This document shows positions 25,761 through 35,442 of a stretch of 64,000 nucleotides of DNA, piece after piece. The stretch comes from Marinifilum sp. D714. GTDB lineage: Bacteria; Bacteroidota; Bacteroidia; Bacteroidales; Marinifilaceae. Location of the stretch: NCBI RefSeq assembly GCF_030851345.1, contig NZ_JALPNU010000004.1:310001-374000 (forward strand), read 5' to 3'. The position numbers were made by a program, and so were the translations under genes. Under the pieces are notes generated by a model. That model saw only the letters and a program-made list of their open reading frames with translations. It was not told where the DNA came from and did not search any database. Position 1 is the first letter of the stretch. Each line of letters begins with the position of its first letter.

Positions 25761-27449
25761 TTATTTAGAATCCTCCAAGTCTGCAATTCTGCAGTAGCAG
25801 GATCGATCTACTTTCACATCAGCACGCGCGCTGGCAATCTCGAACTGTGAGTGATATTTTTTTGCTTCCTCTTCCTTGCCCTGTTTTTCTAAAGATTCGG
25901 TAAGTCCGTGCAATGCCCAAAGATTTTTGGGATGACGTTTCAAATCATTGCGATAGACTGATTCTGCCTCTTCAAATCGCTCTTGTTCCATTAGTAAGGC
26001 ACCAAGTGCATGTCGAGCAGGTTGCATCCATCCCCAAGGCTCGTCGTAGTTTAAGGCATCATCAAGCTGAACTGCCTCTCGCAATTGTTCGAAAGAAAAT
26101 TCATAATCCCCTTTTCGATAGGAAATCTCACCAGCCATCATTTTATTGGCAACGCCTAGAATATCACGCGAAGTGTTGTTGAATAGTATGCTTGTTTTGG
26201 GTACTGAAGCTAAGCTTTTCTGAAAAGCTTGTTGTTCCTCTTCGGCTTGTTTTACCATACCTTTTGTGGCGTAAGCAAGTGCCCGGGCATAATGCCAGGT
26301 AGTCCTCGACATGGGCAAGTATTCCGCAGGTTCGGGTTCTTCCAAGATCTCATCCCAGCGGCCAAATCTAATCAGTACGTGCAGAGGTACTGGCATGAAA
26401 GCATCCAAATAATCAGTCCATTGCTTTAGTAATTCTTCTGGTATTTGTTTTGGGATCTCCCGTGCAGTTTTTAGGGCCAATTCACTTTGTCCGTCGAACA
26501 TGGCTCCATAAACCAGGAAGTGATAGTTGTGTATTCGATAGAATGTATAAAAATTATAAGCTCCCTCTTTCTTTAAAAATTCTTCGTCGGCCTCTATTGC
26601 GCTCTGGTTAGCTTTGTTGGCAGCTTCGTAATCTCCCACCAAAACATCGATGTGAGAGGGCATATGTACCAAGTGTCCTGCTCCAGGCATCACATCACGT
26701 AGTGCATTGGCTGCAGGTAAAGCCTTTTCTGGAGTAGGAGAGGCTTCCATTGCATGAATGTAAAAGTGACACAAGGCAGGATTATTTGGGGATCGTTTTA
26801 AACCATCTTCTAAAACCGCAATGATTTCCTGGGTTTCTTCGGCGGGTGTGCCATCGGGAGTCCAATGATTCCAAGGGCGAAGGTTCATAAGCGATTCGGC
26901 AAAGAGTGCAGTGACCAATACATCTTCGGGGTATTTTTTGTGTAGTTCACGCATAGCGTCGGCGTAAGCCTTGTTGAGTGGGTACCTGTCATCAGGAACT
27001 GGTGTGGCATATCGAAGTGCGAGTGTTGCAATCAAATCCTTTTCTATAGGACTGGCATTTTTCGCATGCAAATTGGCCAGGTGCAGGCAATGAGCTGCCT
27101 GTGCTATCTGATGCGCTTCAATTCCCAGGTTGTTAATGTTAGGTCCCCATGCATATGCAATGCCCCACAGTGCCATTGGCATGGACGGATCTTCTTGTAA
27201 TGCTCGTTCAAAGCAGCGAACAGCTTCCTCGTGATTGAATGCATGACATAAGGCTAAGCCTCTGTCGAACCAAATTTGTGCCTGGTTGGATTTGGTTGAG
27301 ACTTTGTTATGAAATTCCCCCAAGTCATAATAGGAATCTTCATAATTCGTATCTTGTTTTGGTAATTCATTGCTTTCTTTAGTGAGAAAATTACAGCCTG
27401 CACTATAGGTTAAAAGCAGGATCATAATGATGGTATTTACTTTCTTCAT
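25761..27449 (-). CDS. TPR-repeat lipoprotein
   Basis: The 562-residue protein has a signal peptide and lipobox SAGC (Cys19). Tetratricopeptide repeats are clear near residues 60-125 (QIWFDRGLALCHAFNHEEAVRCFERAL-like) and 460-540 (RFEEAESVYRNDLKRHPKNLWALHGL-like). The middle has related helical repeats with many His and Trp. Similar proteins occur widely in Bacteroidota and Acidobacteria without a known role. It is probably an envelope scaffold. Confidence 0.8.
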   Translation of the reverse strand: MKKVNTIIMILLLTYSAGCNFLTKESNELPKQDTNYEDSYYDLGEFHNKVSTKSNQAQIWFDRGLALCHAFNHEEAVRCFERALQEDPSMPMALWGIAYAWGPNINNLGIEAHQIAQAAHCLHLANLHAKNASPIEKDLIATLALRYATPVPDDRYPLNKAYADAMRELHKKYPEDVLVTALFAESLMNLRPWNHWTPDGTPAEETQEIIAVLEDGLKRSPNNPALCHFYIHAMEASPTPEKALPAANALRDVMPGAGHLVHMPSHIDVLVGDYEAANKANQSAIEADEEFLKKEGAYNFYTFYRIHNYHFLVYGAMFDGQSELALKTAREIPKQIPEELLKQWTDYLDAFMPVPLHVLIRFGRWDEILEEPEPAEYLPMSRTTWHYARALAYATKGMVKQAEEEQQAFQKSLASVPKTSILFNNTSRDILGVANKMMAGEISYRKGDYEFSFEQLREAVQLDDALNYDEPWGWMQPARHALGALLMEQERFEEAESVYRNDLKRHPKNLWALHGLTESLEKQGKEEEAKKYHSQFEIASARADVKVDRSCYCRIADLEDSK

Positions 27450-27617
27450 GGCGTCTCCTTTCTATACATCTCTCATTCCCTTCTGACGACGTATTTTTGT
27501 GTAAATCAAATTTGATATGCAATTTACGAAATATAGATCTGGAAGTCAATGGTATAGATTTGAGGAGTTAAATAGTATCTACTACATGCTATGGTGTTTA
27601 AAGTGTGATGTAATGAT

Positions 27618-27649
27618 AAAAAAAAGCCGATTCCTTTAGGAGTCGGCTT
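27618..27649 (-). terminator. Intrinsic terminator of pheT
   Basis: On the minus strand AAGCCGACTCC and GGAATCGGCTT pair around a short loop, with one mismatch, and T7 follows. It is 22 nt beyond the pheT stop. Confidence 0.8.
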
Positions 27650-27670
27650 CTTAGTTTTATTTGATAACAA

Positions 27671-30118
27671 TTAACGCAATTCAGCGCCAATTTGTTTTTC
27701 GTAGCTCTTGATTAGCTTTTGCATGATCTTGTCAATCTGCTTGTCGTTCAAAGTTTTTTCAGTATCCTGAAGAATGAAACTTACTGCGTATGATTTTTTA
27801 TCAGCACCTAGTTTTTCACCTTCGTAAACGTCGAACAATGAAACAGATTTTAATAATTTCTTCTCGCAGTTGAAAGCAATTGTTTTGATTTCAGCAAAGC
27901 TTACCGATTTGTTGATTAACAAAGCAAGGTCACGCTTTACAGCTGGGTACTTAGGCAATTCGGTATAGCTTACCTTGTTTTTCATAGCTTCCTGAATCAA
28001 TAAAGCCCAGTCGAAATCAGCGTAGTATACCTGTGTGTCAATATCCATTGCCTTCAAGATTTTTCCGCTCACCATACCCATTTCAACCAATACTTTTTTC
28101 TTAATACCGTAGCTTAATCCTTCGGTAAACTGATCGTTTTCGGTTTCTCTGATTCTTAATTTCTCGATCTTGAAACCAAGACGTCTTAAGATATTTTCAA
28201 CGTAAGCTTTCATGTGGTAGAAGCTTGTTGGCTCTTCTTTCAAGTTCCAGCTAGTTGCAGTTTTGTTACCACACATGAAAACACCCAAACGTTCTTTCTC
28301 GAAATAGTTATCAACTGGGTTTTCGTTTTCAGGATTCACGAAGTGCTGGTATGATTTACCGAACTCGTAGAATTTCAAATCTGAGTTTCTGCGGTTGATG
28401 TTGTAAGCTACACACTCTAAACCACCAAACAACAATCCTTGACGCATTGCGTTCAAATCAGAACTCAATGGGTTGAAAATACGAACCGTGTTTTCTTGTT
28501 TAAAGCTTTCCAATCCTTCGTAGTATGAAGCTTTGGTCAACGAGTTATTCATGATTTCGTTAAAACCAGCAGCTGTCAACATATCAGCAATGGTATTTCT
28601 TAGCTTGTGCTCGTCAATTTTTGGAGCATAGCTTAATGAAGCATTTACTTTTGAAGCTACTTCAATATTGTTGAAACCATAAATACGCAATACTTCCTCT
28701 ACGATATCAGCTTCACGTTTCACATCCACTCTGTAAGGAGGAACCAAAAGGTTCAATGTGTCAACATCTTCTTTCTCAACTTTAATTTCTAAAGCGGTAA
28801 GAATATTTTTGATGGTTTCTTTTCCAATTTGTTTTCCGATCAAGTTTTCGATGCGCTCAACGCTTACCTCTACCTTGAAATCTTCAACTGGATTTGGATA
28901 AATATCGATAACATCTGATGCAATTTCGCCACCTGCAATCTCTTTGATTAAAAGAGCAGCACGTTTCATTGCATAAATGGTGTTGTTAGGATCAGTTCCA
29001 CGTTCGAAACGGAAAGAAGCATCGGTATTTAAACCGTGACGACGTGCAGTTTTACGAACAAATACTGAATCGAAGTATGCACTTTCCAAGAAAATATCAG
29101 TAGTAGTTTCGCTTACGCCTGATTCAATTCCACCGAATACACCGGCAATACACATTGGTTCCTTTTCGTTGCAGATCATCAAATCTTTATCGTTCAATTC
29201 TCTCTCAACTTCATCCAATGTTTTGAATAAGGTGCCATCAGCAAGAGTTTTTACAACTACTTTACCATTTGTTTTTGCATAATCGAATGCGTGCAATGGC
29301 TGACCAGTTTCAAACAATACGTAGTTGGTAATATCCACTACATTGTTGATTGGACTTAAGCCAATTGCTTTCAAACGATTTTGCAACCACTCTGGTGATT
29401 CAGCAATTGTAACACCGCTGATACAAACCCCTGAGTAACGGTGGCAAGCTTCGTTATTTTCTACCTTCACATCGATAGGCAAGTTGTTGTTGTCAACTTT
29501 GAAATCTTCAACTGAAGGAAGTTTGTAATCAATTTCTTTTTGTTGCTTAAGGTATGCAGCCATATCGCGAGCTACACCAATGTGCGATGCACCGTCAATA
29601 CGATTTGGAGTCAAGTCAATTTCAATGGTCAAATCATCCTCGATATTGAAGTATTCAGCGGCAGGAGTTCCTACTTTAGCATCTTCAGGAAGAACCATAA
29701 TGCCATCGTGACCTTTACCAAGGCCGATTTCGTCCTCAGCACAAATCATACCCATTGAAAGCTCACCTCTAATCTTTGATTTCTTAATGGTAAAGCTATC
29801 GTCGCCATCGTACAAAACTGTTCCAACTGTGGCAACCACTACTTTTTGTCCTGCAGCAACATTAGGTGCACCGCAAACAATAGGTAAAAGTTCGTCGCCG
29901 TTAACATCAACGCTTGTAATGCTCAAATGATCTGAGTTGGTATGAGGTTCGCAAGTCTTTACTTCACCAATTACCAATCCTTCTAATCCTCCTTTAATTG
30001 ATTGAAATTTTTCAATTCCGCCAACTTCCAATCCAATTTGAGTTAGAATCTCATCCATTTCTGCAGGAGAAAGATCAATGTCAATATAATCTTTCAGCCA
30101 TTTGTACGATACCTTCAT
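27671..30118 (-). CDS. pheT: Phenylalanine-tRNA ligase, beta subunit
   Basis: The 815-residue protein is the large subunit of the alpha2-beta2 enzyme that charges tRNA-Phe. Domains in order are the N-terminal EMAP-like tRNA-binding domain (about 40-150, with PHTNSDHL and VCGAPN), the B3/B4 editing region (HRYSGVCISGV), B5 (about 405-480), the catalytic-like core, and the C-terminal FDX-ACB domain (SYTELPKYPAVKRDLAL). Length is normal. pheS is not adjacent here, which is common in this phylum. A matching promoter lies at 30196-30227. Confidence 0.97.
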   Translation of the reverse strand: MKVSYKWLKDYIDIDLSPAEMDEILTQIGLEVGGIEKFQSIKGGLEGLVIGEVKTCEPHTNSDHLSITSVDVNGDELLPIVCGAPNVAAGQKVVVATVGTVLYDGDDSFTIKKSKIRGELSMGMICAEDEIGLGKGHDGIMVLPEDAKVGTPAAEYFNIEDDLTIEIDLTPNRIDGASHIGVARDMAAYLKQQKEIDYKLPSVEDFKVDNNNLPIDVKVENNEACHRYSGVCISGVTIAESPEWLQNRLKAIGLSPINNVVDITNYVLFETGQPLHAFDYAKTNGKVVVKTLADGTLFKTLDEVERELNDKDLMICNEKEPMCIAGVFGGIESGVSETTTDIFLESAYFDSVFVRKTARRHGLNTDASFRFERGTDPNNTIYAMKRAALLIKEIAGGEIASDVIDIYPNPVEDFKVEVSVERIENLIGKQIGKETIKNILTALEIKVEKEDVDTLNLLVPPYRVDVKREADIVEEVLRIYGFNNIEVASKVNASLSYAPKIDEHKLRNTIADMLTAAGFNEIMNNSLTKASYYEGLESFKQENTVRIFNPLSSDLNAMRQGLLFGGLECVAYNINRRNSDLKFYEFGKSYQHFVNPENENPVDNYFEKERLGVFMCGNKTATSWNLKEEPTSFYHMKAYVENILRRLGFKIEKLRIRETENDQFTEGLSYGIKKKVLVEMGMVSGKILKAMDIDTQVYYADFDWALLIQEAMKNKVSYTELPKYPAVKRDLALLINKSVSFAEIKTIAFNCEKKLLKSVSLFDVYEGEKLGADKKSYAVSFILQDTEKTLNDKQIDKIMQKLIKSYEKQIGAELR

Positions 30119-30195
30119 TTGTATGTATATTTTATCAGATAATTATCAAATTATACTTGTAAACAGATGCAGTTTGTCTACTGTTCACAAGCTTA

Positions 30196-30227
30196 CAAAA
30201 GTAGAAATTTTAGGCTCAAGTACCAAA
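30196..30227 (-). promoter_or_regulatory. pheT promoter
   Basis: On the minus strand TTTG, a 20-nt spacer and TACTTTTG match the phylum consensus. Transcription would start near 30189, giving a leader of about 70 nt. Confidence 0.6.
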
Positions 30228-30285
30228 GAACATCTAAGGATAAAGTGTTTAAGTTTTTGTTTACTTTAAATCTGTATGATTGGAA

Positions 30286-30316
30286 TTGCTTATTGCCCCA
30301 AATTCGGATATATTTG
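30286..30316 (+). promoter_or_regulatory. surE promoter
   Basis: TTG at 30286 and TATATTTG at 30309-30316 are separated by 20 nt, matching the phylum consensus, with surE starting 22 nt downstream. Confidence 0.6.
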
Positions 30317-30337
30317 TACAATTATCAAAATTGAGAT

Positions 30338-31111
30338 ATGAGCAATAAACCAATTATACTTGTTACTAACGATGATGGATTAAATGCCAAAGGAATTAAA
30401 GCTTTGGTGGCAATGGTTAAAGGATTTGGCGACATCTACGTTGTTGCCCCGAACCGTTCTAATTCAGGAAAATCAAATTCTATAACTGTAGAGGTTCCTA
30501 TTCGAATTAAAAAAGTTCGGGATGAAGAAAATTTACACATTTATTCTTGCAAGGGAACTCCGGTGGATTGTGTAAAATTGGCTTTGAACAAGATTTTACC
30601 TCGCACTCCTGATTTTCTGGTTTCAGGTATTAATCATGGTGCAAATACTTCGGTTAGTGTTTTGTACTCGGGAACCATGGGGGCTACTATCGAAGGTTGC
30701 TTGAATGGAATTCCTTCTATTGGGTATTCGCTTAACGACTTTAGTGCAGATGCTGATTTTTCTCAAAGCATTAAATATGGTCGAAAGATTTTCGCCAATT
30801 TAATTGAAAAAGGATTGGAAAGAAGCGTTTGTTTGAATGTAAATTTCCCTAAAGGTGATATAAATGGCATTCGAGTTTGTCGTCAGGCAGATGGACGTTG
30901 GAAAGAGGAGTTTGATCATAGGCAAGATCCTTTCGGAGGAGATTATTATTGGTTGACAGGTTACTTTAAGAATGCAGAACCGAATGCCGAAGAAACAGAT
31001 GAATGGGCAATTAATAATGGCTATGCATCAGTTGTTCCTACAAAAATAGATATGACCGCTCACCAATTGGTGGAAGACCTAAAAACTTGGGATTATGAAG
31101 TCGAAGATTAA
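30338..31111 (+). CDS. surE: 5'/3'-nucleotidase SurE
   Basis: The 257-residue protein has the SurE metal site LVTNDDG near the N-terminus and the SNSGKSNSIT, SGINHGAN and YSGTMGAT motifs. It removes phosphate from nucleoside monophosphates in a divalent-metal-dependent way and takes part in stationary-phase survival. It is the first gene of a likely surE, small membrane protein, lpxB unit. Length is normal. Confidence 0.95.
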   Translation: MSNKPIILVTNDDGLNAKGIKALVAMVKGFGDIYVVAPNRSNSGKSNSITVEVPIRIKKVRDEENLHIYSCKGTPVDCVKLALNKILPRTPDFLVSGINHGANTSVSVLYSGTMGATIEGCLNGIPSIGYSLNDFSADADFSQSIKYGRKIFANLIEKGLERSVCLNVNFPKGDINGIRVCRQADGRWKEEFDHRQDPFGGDYYWLTGYFKNAEPNAEETDEWAINNGYASVVPTKIDMTAHQLVEDLKTWDYEVED

Positions 31112-31394
31112 TTCTACTATTTTAGGACTCATTATTGGTTTGCTTGTACCTGTACTATCAATATTGTTGGCTTATGTGGTACGCTTTCAGGATGAATTGA
31201 CCATTAAGGAGTTTATTGACAGTTTGCTAATTTACAGGGTGTATACCAAGGTAATGGCTTTGGGAGTATACTTTGGTAATATTGTTTTTTTCTTTTTGTT
31301 TATTAAAACTGATTTGTTAAGAGCAGCAAGAGGAGTGCTTTTGGCTACCATATTGTATTCTTTTGCCATAATGGTTTTCCGTTTTGGATTTTAG
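31095..31394 (+). CDS. Small membrane protein
   Basis: This 99-residue protein overlaps the end of surE by 17 nt in another frame and has three hydrophobic helices (about residues 9-27, 48-70 and 77-98). I know no name for it, but small membrane proteins between surE and lpxB are familiar in Bacteroidales, so a link to the envelope is plausible. The overlap suggests translational coupling. Confidence 0.7.
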   Translation: MKSKINSTILGLIIGLLVPVLSILLAYVVRFQDELTIKEFIDSLLIYRVYTKVMALGVYFGNIVFFFLFIKTDLLRAARGVLLATILYSFAIMVFRFGF

Positions 31395-31481
31395 ATGTTG
31401 CTAAAGCAGAAAAATAAGATTTGGTGTTTGAATCCAAATCCACAAGTAAGTATTGAATTGTGAGGATTTAATTCTCAACTC

Positions 31482-31502
31482 ATTCCCGATAACTGTCGGG
31501 AT
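31482..31502. repeat. Short palindrome before lpxB
   Basis: ATTCCCGA and TCGGGAT enclose a 5-nt loop 17 nt before the lpxB start. CCCGATAnCTnTCGGG is a familiar intergenic motif in this phylum and may be a repeat remnant. Confidence 0.45.
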
Positions 31503-31518
31503 CATAATTCAGAATTCC

Positions 31519-32652
31519 ATGAGATATTATATTATAGCAGGAGAAGCATCAGGTGATCTTCATGCTTCGAACTTGATGAAAGAAATAAAAAATGAGGATT
31601 CGGCAGCCGAATTTCGATTCTGGGGTGGTGACCTTATGCAAGCACAAGGCGGTGAATTGGTAAAGCATTATCGAGAAACTGCTTTCATGGGATTCTTAAC
31701 TGTGCTAAAAAATTTGGGAAAGATTCGAGCGAACTTTTCATTATGTGAGAAGGATCTTCTGGAATACAAGCCAGATGTTTTGATTCTTGTGGATTATCCT
31801 GGATTCAATTTGCGAATGGCAAAGTTTGCAAAGGAAAATGGAATTCGTGTTCATTATTACATATCACCAAAAATTTGGGCCTGGAAAGAGGGGAGAGTGA
31901 AGAAGATTAAAGCCTATGTTGATCGCATGTTCACCATTTTTCCTTTCGAAACGGAATTCTACAAGAAGCACAATTATAAGGTGAGTTTTGGTGGAAATCC
32001 TTTGTTGGATGCCATTGAAAATCGTCCAAACAAAGATGAATCATTTGAAGACTTTACGGCTAAAAACAAGTTGTCAAGTAAACCAATTGTAGCTCTATTG
32101 GCAGGAAGCAGAAAGCAAGAAATTGAAAGAATACTTCCTGTAATGTTAGATGTTGTTGATGATTTTCCAGATCATCAGTTTGTGGTGGCTGCAGCTCCTT
32201 CTATCACAAAGGAATTTTACTCGCAAGTAGTGGGCGATAGAGATGTGAAATTTGTTTACGGACAAACCTACGATTTATTGCAGCAGTCGAAAGCGGCATT
32301 GGTAACTTCGGGAACAGCTACTTTGGAAACAGCTCTTTTGAGAATTCCACAAGTGGTATGCTATATCACAGGTGGTGGCAAAATTCTTTTTGCAATTGGC
32401 AAGCGATTGCTAAAGGTAAAGTACATATCCTTGGTTAATTTGGTGATGGATAAATTGATTGTGAAAGAATTGATTCAACATTTCTGCAATAAAGAAAGTA
32501 TTGCCAGCGAGTTAAAGAACATTTTAGTGGAAGGAAACTACCGCTCCGAAATGCTTGCGAATTATCAACTGCTAAACGAAAAATTGGGAGGAGCAGGAGC
32601 TTCTGCTCGATTTGCCAAGATGATTGTTGAGGATTTAAAGTGTATTCAGTAA
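31519..32652 (+). CDS. lpxB: Lipid-A-disaccharide synthase
   Basis: From the ATG at 31519 the enzyme is 377 residues; a TTG 66 nt upstream adds sequence outside the family. It joins UDP-2,3-diacylglucosamine and lipid X to form the lipid A disaccharide at the inner membrane. Typical blocks are IAGEASGDLHASNL, the VDYPGFNLRMAKFAK segment, YYISPKIWAWKEGR and LLAGSRKQEI. It shows that the organism makes lipopolysaccharide. Confidence 0.95.
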   Translation: MRYYIIAGEASGDLHASNLMKEIKNEDSAAEFRFWGGDLMQAQGGELVKHYRETAFMGFLTVLKNLGKIRANFSLCEKDLLEYKPDVLILVDYPGFNLRMAKFAKENGIRVHYYISPKIWAWKEGRVKKIKAYVDRMFTIFPFETEFYKKHNYKVSFGGNPLLDAIENRPNKDESFEDFTAKNKLSSKPIVALLAGSRKQEIERILPVMLDVVDDFPDHQFVVAAAPSITKEFYSQVVGDRDVKFVYGQTYDLLQQSKAALVTSGTATLETALLRIPQVVCYITGGGKILFAIGKRLLKVKYISLVNLVMDKLIVKELIQHFCNKESIASELKNILVEGNYRSEMLANYQLLNEKLGGAGASARFAKMIVEDLKCIQ

Positions 32653-32763
32653 TCAAAGGGGAGATCTTCATTCGTTTCACAAGAAGTTGATTTAGCAAAC
32701 AAATTTTTTCTACTAAAATAATTTTGCAAATTTGTGGTAGTATAGTAAAACAACACACATTTT

Positions 32764-33495
32764 ATGCTAGCACTTCTAATAAAGGAGTTCCGAACCTTTT
32801 TCAGTTCTCTTACGGGTTACCTGATATTATCAGTTTATTTAGTTGCAACAGGATTGTTTGTATGGGTATTTCCAGGCTCTACAAATCCATTGGATACTGG
32901 TTATGCAAATCTTGATGTCCTGTTCGAGATGTCTCCATGGATTTACCTGTTTTTGATTCCTGCAGTATGCATGCGATTGTTCGCAGATGAGAAAAAACAA
33001 GGGACCATAGAACTGGTATATACGAGACCCTTAAAGGAGATGGAAATTGTATTTGCAAAGTATTTTTCGGCCCTTTTGGTTATTTCTGTTTCTCTACTAT
33101 TCTGCCTAATATATTATTTCTCCATTTATTATTTGGGAAATCCTGTTGGGAGCATTGATTCAGGAGCTTTCTGGGGATCGTTTATTGGACTGTTTCTACT
33201 GGCCGCTGTATACGTTGCAATTGGTGTTTTTTCCAGTTCGGTAACCGATAATCAAATTGTGGCATTTCTACTTGCCTTGATTCTGTGCTTTTTATTTTAT
33301 ACCGGTTTCGATTATTTAGCTGATTTAATCATCTTTCAGAATGTGCAATCAGATATTTACAATTTAGGAATTCAAGAACACTATAAATCAATTTCTCGAG
33401 GAGTGGTAGACTCAAGAGACCTGGTTTATTTTATAAGTGTAATTGTGGCTTTTTTGTTGATTACAAAAACAGTTTTAAAGAGTAGAAAATGGTAA
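32764..33495 (+). CDS. gldF: Gliding-motility ABC transporter permease GldF
   Basis: The 243-residue membrane protein has six helices and the ABC-2 permease pattern with FADEKKQGTIELVYTRPL, close to GldF of Flavobacterium. GldF with GldG and the ATPase GldA forms a transporter needed for gliding in some species. Its stop overlaps the gldG start by 7 nt. gldA is not in the window. Bacteria with these genes are not always motile. Confidence 0.92.
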   Translation: MLALLIKEFRTFFSSLTGYLILSVYLVATGLFVWVFPGSTNPLDTGYANLDVLFEMSPWIYLFLIPAVCMRLFADEKKQGTIELVYTRPLKEMEIVFAKYFSALLVISVSLLFCLIYYFSIYYLGNPVGSIDSGAFWGSFIGLFLLAAVYVAIGVFSSSVTDNQIVAFLLALILCFLFYTGFDYLADLIIFQNVQSDIYNLGIQEHYKSISRGVVDSRDLVYFISVIVAFLLITKTVLKSRKW

Positions 33496-35201
33496 AAGAA
33501 AAAGCTATGATTAAAAACAGAAGGAAGCAGGATATTCTTAATTTATTGATTTCTTTAATCGGATTAGGAGTTCTGGTTCTAATTCTTCAAGTTTATTTTT
33601 TTCGAATTGATTTCACGGCTGAGAAAAGATATACATTATCAGATAATACCAAGCAACTGGTGAGTTCTCTTAATAAAGATTTATACTTTGAAATTTACCT
33701 TGCAGGAGATTTGCCACATGGATTTAAAAAGCTTCAGAAAGCAAGTATTGAAATGCTCGAAGAATTGGAGGCTTATACAAATGTGAATATCAACTATGCT
33801 TTAATTAATACCAGTGATATTCCCAATCCCAAGCAAAGGAACCAAATGTACGAACAGTTGGCTGCACGAGGATTAAAACCAACCAGTTTGCAGGAAAGAA
33901 CTACCGATGGAAGTTTAAAACAGAAGATTATTGTTCCTGGCATAATAGTCCATGATACGGAAAAGGAAACCTCAGTTCATTTGCTGAAAAATGTGACAGG
34001 TTTATCTGCCGAAGAAAATTTGAATCATTCCATTGAAACCATAGAATTTGAGCTAACAAAAGCCATTCGAATGTTGCAAAGTAAGCAGCCAAAGCATATT
34101 GCTTTCTTAACTGGACAAGGAGAATTGAACGAATTTGAAGTTGCCGATTTTACAGCTTCTTTGTTACAAAAATATGAGGTAGATAGGATTTCTGCACAAA
34201 AACTGAATCAATCTAAAAAGAAATATTCGGCACTGGTAATTGCACAACCAAGAAATGAATTTTCCAGGGAGGCCAAATATCAGATTGATCAATATTTGAT
34301 GAATGGAGGACGAATTCTATGGCTTGTTGATGAGGTGTCGGCAAGTATGGATAGTTTACAGGTAAAAGAAAGTACGGTAGCTTTTTATAAGCCATTAAAT
34401 ATCGAAGATCAGTTATTTACTTATGGGGTTAGGATTAATCCTGATTTGGTGATGGATATTCAGGGACAGTTGATTCCCGTTCAAACAGCATTGCCTGGAG
34501 AAAAACCAAAATTTACGCCTGCTCCATGGTATTATTCGCCTTTGTTAAACGCACCAGATCATCATCCCATTACCCGAAAATTGAATGTGGTAAAAGCTGA
34601 ATTTGCCAATTCTATTGATTGGGTAGGAGAGAATGCTAATGTGAAGAAAACCACTCTGCTTACAAGTTCTGATTATACGCGATTGGAAAAAGTACCAAGT
34701 GTTGTAAGTTTAGAGATTGTGAATCAGCAACCTAAACCGGAAGATTTTGCGGCAGGTAGAAAGAAAATTGCGGTTTTGCTTGAAGGGAAATTTCAATCGG
34801 CATTTAAGAACAGAGCCTGGAAAGGAATCGATCGCAAATCATTTAAATCGGAAAGTGACCTAAGTAAAATGATTGTGGTTTCTGATGGAGATATTATTAA
34901 AAACAGGGTTCGTGGAGTCGGAAAAAACAGGCAGATTGAAGCTTTGGGATACGATCGATACTCAAGAAAAACATACGGTAATCGAAACTTTCTTTTGAGT
35001 TGTATTGATTACTTGTGTGATAACGAAGGTTGGATGGAATTAAGAGCACGAGAAGTAAAACTCAGAATGCTTGATAAAACCAAAATCAGATCGGAAAGAT
35101 TATTTTGGCAAGTGGTGAATGTGATTTTGCCTTTGTTTTTACTTTTGATTTTTGGAGTATTAAGATATTTTATGAGAAAACGAAAATTTGCAAGATCGTA
35201 A
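33489..35201 (+). CDS. gldG: Gliding-motility ABC transporter protein GldG
   Basis: This 570-residue protein has one membrane helix near residues 18-36, a large periplasmic domain of the GldG/IftA type (FTAEKRYTLSDNTKQL, then HIAFLTGQGE and LVIAQPRNEFS), and a C-terminal helix near residues 540-560. It is the partner of GldF and probably senses or binds the transported substrate. Translation is coupled to gldF. An ATG at 33507 is a possible alternative start. Confidence 0.92.
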   Translation: MVKEKAMIKNRRKQDILNLLISLIGLGVLVLILQVYFFRIDFTAEKRYTLSDNTKQLVSSLNKDLYFEIYLAGDLPHGFKKLQKASIEMLEELEAYTNVNINYALINTSDIPNPKQRNQMYEQLAARGLKPTSLQERTTDGSLKQKIIVPGIIVHDTEKETSVHLLKNVTGLSAEENLNHSIETIEFELTKAIRMLQSKQPKHIAFLTGQGELNEFEVADFTASLLQKYEVDRISAQKLNQSKKKYSALVIAQPRNEFSREAKYQIDQYLMNGGRILWLVDEVSASMDSLQVKESTVAFYKPLNIEDQLFTYGVRINPDLVMDIQGQLIPVQTALPGEKPKFTPAPWYYSPLLNAPDHHPITRKLNVVKAEFANSIDWVGENANVKKTTLLTSSDYTRLEKVPSVVSLEIVNQQPKPEDFAAGRKKIAVLLEGKFQSAFKNRAWKGIDRKSFKSESDLSKMIVVSDGDIIKNRVRGVGKNRQIEALGYDRYSRKTYGNRNFLLSCIDYLCDNEGWMELRAREVKLRMLDKTKIRSERLFWQVVNVILPLFLLLIFGVLRYFMRKRKFARS

Positions 35202-35442
35202 ATATGAGAGAGATATTTATGATTTTAAAATTACTTCGTATCTTAATATTATCGGTAATATCACCTATTTAAATAAAATTCTGATTTTATTTAGTAAAGT
35301 GGCAAATCTTTTTTGTCTTTAGGATATCGTCAATCCTTAATAAATTTGTATATTCACCACTTAGTACGGAGCTAAAATAAGCTTCGGTTTTGAACTTGTT
35401 TAAGCGTTGAAATATAGAATTTTAGGTTAACTTTTAAATATT